Source: Cryomorphaceae bacterium (lineage in GTDB: Bacteria > Bacteroidota > Bacteroidia > Flavobacteriales > Schleiferiaceae). Taken from it: a stretch of DNA of 8,725 nucleotides. The position numbers and the translations under genes were made by a program. This document shows positions 6,509 to 8,725 of the stretch, piece after piece. Position 1 is the first letter of the stretch. The number at the start of each line of letters is the position of its first letter. The stretch is from contig JAIUMB010000095.1 in the NCBI GenBank assembly GCA_022565745.1, positions 1-8,725 on the forward strand. The letters run 5' to 3'. Under the pieces are notes generated by a model. It ran no database searches, was not told the DNA's origin, and saw only the letters and a list, made by a program, of their open reading frames with translations.

Positions 6509-7075
6509 ATGTTTGTGAAACACATTTTGACTGCAGTTTTAACCAGTACTGTATTATTGAGCTACGGATGCCAACAAGGCAAGGAGGTAGCAAGCGAAAC
6601 GGAAGGCGTATCTTCTGTGGAAGGTGAACCAATGGAATTTGATCAACAAGTGCCAACAGGTGACGTTAGCGAAGAAGAATTAACCGCGTTTGTCGGTATT
6701 GTTCAAAAGCTTCAGCCGTTGGGTATGGAGGCGCAACAGAAAATGTTGTCTGCTGTTCAAGACGAAGGTTTAGAGCCACAGCGCTTTTCTGAAATCATGA
6801 GTGCTCAGCAAATGCCTGAAGGCGAATCTGAAGTGGAAATTAGTCCAGCTGAAATGGATAAGTACGAAAAGGCACAAGATGCTGTAGATAAGATTCAGGA
6901 TGACGTACAAGCGCAAATGAATGAGATCATAGAAGATAATGGTATGACGACCAACCGCTATGAGGAAATCATGATGGTTGTTCAGCAAGATCAAGCGCTG
7001 ATGCAGCGTGTTCAGGAAATGATGCAGCCCGATATGGATGGGCAACAAGCGCCACCACAAGGAGGTATGGAATAA
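6509..7075 (+). CDS. DUF4168-like lipoprotein with two tandem repeats
   Basis: A 188-residue predicted lipoprotein. Residues 1-20 are a signal sequence (FVKHILTAVLTSTVLLSYG) followed by Cys21; the lipobox LSYGC is atypical at -3, so the lipid anchor is likely rather than certain. A polar, acidic linker (22-53) leads to two similar helical units at about 54-103 and 112-161, offset by exactly 58 residues with no gap. The best-matching parts are QQKMLSAVQDEGLEPQRFSE (76-95, then IM) and QAQMNEIIEDNGMTTNRYEE (134-153, then IM). The pattern, with an acidic helix, G(L/M)xxxR(F/Y)xEIM and DxxLMQRVQEMM at the end, resembles DUF4168, a family of unknown function found in many envelope-associated proteins. 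The tail (173-188) is rich in Gln, Pro and Gly. The protein is unusually rich in Met, Gln and Glu. It has its own promoter and terminator, so it is probably a single-gene unit. Its role is unknown. Confidence 0.85.
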   Translation: MFVKHILTAVLTSTVLLSYGCQQGKEVASETEGVSSVEGEPMEFDQQVPTGDVSEEELTAFVGIVQKLQPLGMEAQQKMLSAVQDEGLEPQRFSEIMSAQQMPEGESEVEISPAEMDKYEKAQDAVDKIQDDVQAQMNEIIEDNGMTTNRYEEIMMVVQQDQALMQRVQEMMQPDMDGQQAPPQGGME

Positions 7076-7094
7076 ATTACAACATGTAATTAAT

Positions 7095-7124
7095 AAAAAA
7101 ACCGGTCATATGACCGGTTTTTTT
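7095..7124 (+). terminator. Rho-independent terminator, perfect 30-bp palindrome
   Basis: Seven A residues, CCGGTCAT, its complement ATGACCGG, and seven T residues form a perfect inverted repeat centred between 7109 and 7110. It lies 19 bases after the lipoprotein stop. As RNA it folds into a GC-containing stem with a small CAUAUG loop and a trailing U run. Because it is symmetrical it could also stop transcription entering from the right on the minus strand. Confidence 0.92.
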
Positions 7125-7187
7125 ATTTGTAGCCATACGATTATCGCAACATCGGCGTTTTCATTCGGTCATTAATATTTATACCTT

Positions 7188-8075
7188 ATGAACACGTCAA
7201 TTAAATTTGCTTTGATTCTTTTCTGCTTAACGCCTGCATTATGGGCGCAATGGAAAGTGCAAGAAGCTGGAATTCGCCTCGAAGGGATTGCTGAAACCGA
7301 TAACTCTGTTGTGGCACCAGATTTAGCAACATTGCCCAGTATTTATCCTTGGTCTAGTATTGCTCAAGGCGATTTATCGGAATACGATAAGAATTATGGT
7401 TATGGCAATCTTACGCCAAGAACGCATTTGTTTGTCGGATTGACGAAAGAATATTGGACGTATACAACCCTTCGTGTGGGCATGTTTTACGGAAACGCAT
7501 ACACCACAACGGCTTCATATGGTCGCGATGTTCGTCAGGTCATCGATACTTTGAGGAGCTCGTCCAGCGACAGAAGTGTCAAGATTGATAGTTTGAATAG
7601 TCGATCGATAAACATCGACCAGCACTATCAGCAACTGGGTGTAAATGCGGAATTGCTGTTTCATCTCAATCCTGAAAAGCGGTGGACACTCTATGGCGGG
7701 GTAGGATTTATGGCCGGAGTGCACATCAATAACCGCATTGATATTACCCATCGCGAATCAATTTGGGAACAAATAAATTTTGGCGATCAACCGACCGATC
7801 AGATCTATTTTGGCGAACGATCCTCCCGTCAATGGCTAGGAAGCAGTATTTTAGATCGGGAACAAAGGGCTGTAGATGGTTTAGGGTATCACTTGGCGGC
7901 AAGCATTCCTGTTGGCCTTGATTTTACCATTTCCAAAAATGAAGCCTCAACTTGGAATAAGGTTCACCTTTTTTGGGAGTGGAGACCTGTGTTTATGTAC
8001 AACAATCTCAGCGAGGGTAACGACATGTTTGCAGTAGGTATTGCCAGTGCTTTTGGTGTGCGCGTGCATTGGTAG
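7188..8075 (+). CDS. Secreted outer-membrane beta-barrel-like protein, unknown function
   Basis: A 295-residue predicted outer-membrane protein that I do not recognise as a named family. The signal peptide is residues 1-20 (NTSIKFALILFCLTPALWA), with a signal peptidase I site after ALWA and mature start QWKVQEAG. Strand-like stretches include HLFVGLTKEYWTYTTLRVGMFYG (80-102), YQQLGVNAELLFHL (147-160), RWTLYGGVGFMAGVHI (165-180), GYHLAASIPVGLDFTI (233-248), KVHLFWEWRPVFMYN (258-272) and DMFAVGIASAFGVRVHW (279-295). The protein ends in Trp, in keeping with the terminal aromatic that helps BAM recognise barrels. The polar segment at 112-145 (GRDVRQVIDTLRSSSSDR...) is probably a long extracellular loop. 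It follows the terminator at 7095-7124, so it should have its own promoter, but none with a good TAnnTTTG box is evident. No sequence likeness to the barrel at 4351 stands out by eye. Confidence 0.8.
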   Translation: MNTSIKFALILFCLTPALWAQWKVQEAGIRLEGIAETDNSVVAPDLATLPSIYPWSSIAQGDLSEYDKNYGYGNLTPRTHLFVGLTKEYWTYTTLRVGMFYGNAYTTTASYGRDVRQVIDTLRSSSSDRSVKIDSLNSRSINIDQHYQQLGVNAELLFHLNPEKRWTLYGGVGFMAGVHINNRIDITHRESIWEQINFGDQPTDQIYFGERSSRQWLGSSILDREQRAVDGLGYHLAASIPVGLDFTISKNEASTWNKVHLFWEWRPVFMYNNLSEGNDMFAVGIASAFGVRVHW

Positions 8076-8164
8076 CGTTAATGGTTGATTTCTTATCAAT
8101 GCTTTCAGAAGGCGCACCTCTTAAGGATTCCTAACGCGCTTCATAACCGTGATTTCTCCATTAA
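8076..8164. other. Convergent intergenic spacer with flanking 8-bp inverted repeat
   Basis: This short region separates the barrel gene from the convergent KAS III gene. GTTAATGG at 8077-8084 is repeated inverted as CCATTAAC at 8158-8165, and there is a weak hairpin TTGAT/ATCAA at 8085-8099. Neither has the GC-rich stem and T run of a convincing terminator. No gene is seen. Confidence 0.4.
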
Positions 8165-8725
8165 CTAAAACCGGTAGCCAATCGCGTTGATGTTCATGCC
8201 TGCACCCACCGATGCCACGAGTATGGCGTCACCGGGGTTGATTTCGTGGCCGTCAATTTGGCCTTTGCGAATCATGTCCAGTAATGTCGGAACGGTTGCT
8301 ACGCTGCTGTTGCCCAGTTTGTGAATGCTCATAGGCATAATGGCTTCGGGGATATTTGGGAGGTCGTATAATTTGTAGAACGCTTTTATGATGGCCTCGT
8401 CCAGTTTTTCATTGGCTTGGTGAATCAATACCTTTTTGAGTTCATCGATTTTGATGTCGCAACCTTCCAAGCATTGTTTCATGGCTTGGGGCACGTGGCT
8501 TAAGGCGTACTCGTACACCTTACGCCCCTTCATTTTGATGTAGCGCACACGGGGGTCCGATTCGGGAAAGTTTGATTTTCCTAGATTGAGGTAATACGTT
8601 TCTTCACCTGTGTGGGCCATCGCGGCGCTCCCGGCCATTCCTGATTGGTTGACGGATTCCTTGTACTCCAATACACAGGCGCCTGCACCATCGGAGAAAA
8701 TCATGCTGTCTCTGTCGTAGGGATC
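8165..8725 (-). CDS. 3-oxoacyl-ACP synthase III-like condensing enzyme (5' part outside window)
   Basis: The last 186 residues of a thiolase-fold condensing enzyme of the KAS III (FabH) family, which joins an acyl-CoA starter to malonyl-ACP in fatty-acid or related lipid synthesis. The frame is open to the right edge, so the methionine encoded at 8704-8702 is internal and the N-terminal half with the active-site Cys is missing. Visible are FSDGAGACVLEY (10-21), IHQANEKL (101-108) with catalytic His102, HKLGNSSVATVPTLL (135-149) with catalytic Asn139, and the terminal VGAGMNINAIGYRF (173-186), which replaces the GGGFTWG-type ending of E. coli FabH. Bacteroidota commonly carry more than one FabH paralogue, so this may be a specialised copy rather than the initiating enzyme. 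It is convergent with the barrel gene and has no visible link to the sugar operon. Confidence 0.9.
   Translation of the reverse strand, partial: DPYDRDSMIFSDGAGACVLEYKESVNQSGMAGSAAMAHTGEETYYLNLGKSNFPESDPRVRYIKMKGRKVYEYALSHVPQAMKQCLEGCDIKIDELKKVLIHQANEKLDEAIIKAFYKLYDLPNIPEAIMPMSIHKLGNSSVATVPTLLDMIRKGQIDGHEINPGDAILVASVGAGMNINAIGYRF

Noticed and set aside
6770..7060. Minus-strand open frame of 96 codons opposite the lipoprotein
   Set aside because: It is antisense to a well-supported gene; its His/Leu/Ile-rich translation is a by-product of the Gln/Met/Glu codons on the other strand.
8077..8165. The 8-bp inverted repeat as the ends of an inserted element
   Set aside because: Only 73 bp lie between the copies, there is no target-site duplication or transposase remnant, and 8 bp is within chance expectation.
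1..8725. CRISPR arrays, tRNA or rRNA genes, insertion sequences, toxin-antitoxin or phage-defence modules
   Set aside because: No regularly spaced repeats, cloverleaf-like segments, transposase motifs or defence domains were seen on either strand.

Overview
The window looks like chromosomal DNA from a member of the Bacteroidota, most likely a Flavobacteriales-type organism. Three lines of evidence agree. Several genes are preceded by the Bacteroidota sigma-factor -7 box TAnnTTTG (TATTTTTG twice, TATATTTG once) rather than E. coli-type promoters, and Shine-Dalgarno sequences are not evident. The WaaA, UDP-xylose synthase and KAS III-like proteins have the character I associate with this phylum. 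The window also encodes a lipoprotein and two presumed outer-membrane barrels. No mobile element, CRISPR array, tRNA or rRNA was seen.

Positions 1-4238 hold a tightly packed minus-strand nucleotide-sugar operon. Read in the direction of transcription it is: a DegT/DnrJ/EryC1/StrS (WbpE-like) PLP sugar aminotransferase, a UDP-glucuronate decarboxylase (UDP-xylose synthase), a UDP-hexose 4-epimerase (GalE), and a dTDP-glucose 4,6-dehydratase (RfbB) that runs off the left edge a few codons before its expected end. Junction overlaps of 4, 4 and 8 bp point to one transcript with translational coupling. Together these enzymes would supply amino-sugar, xylose, galactose-type and 6-deoxy-sugar precursors for O-antigen, capsule or exopolysaccharide. 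The glycosyltransferases and the remaining dTDP-sugar genes must lie outside the window.

Positions 4213-4350 form a divergent promoter region. The same 11-bp motif containing the -7 box sits on both strands. It decides the start codon of both flanking genes and implies very short, possibly absent, 5' leaders.

Positions 4351-6360 encode on the plus strand a secreted beta-barrel-like protein and, after a 6-bp gap in the same reading frame, WaaA (Kdo transferase) with a TTG start. Kdo transfer completes the inner core of LPS, so the two divergent units are both envelope-polysaccharide units.

Positions 6361-8164 hold a DUF4168-like lipoprotein made of two tandem repeats, with its own promoter and a perfectly palindromic terminator, then a second secreted barrel-like protein of unknown function. 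On the minus strand at the right edge is the C-terminal half of a KAS III (FabH-like) condensing enzyme, convergent with that barrel gene.

Most of the window is ordinary housekeeping and envelope biosynthesis. The points most worth a second look are the barrel gene fused to waaA transcription, the odd barrel/waaA junction, the paired near-leaderless promoters, the GalE specificity residue and the internally duplicated lipoprotein.
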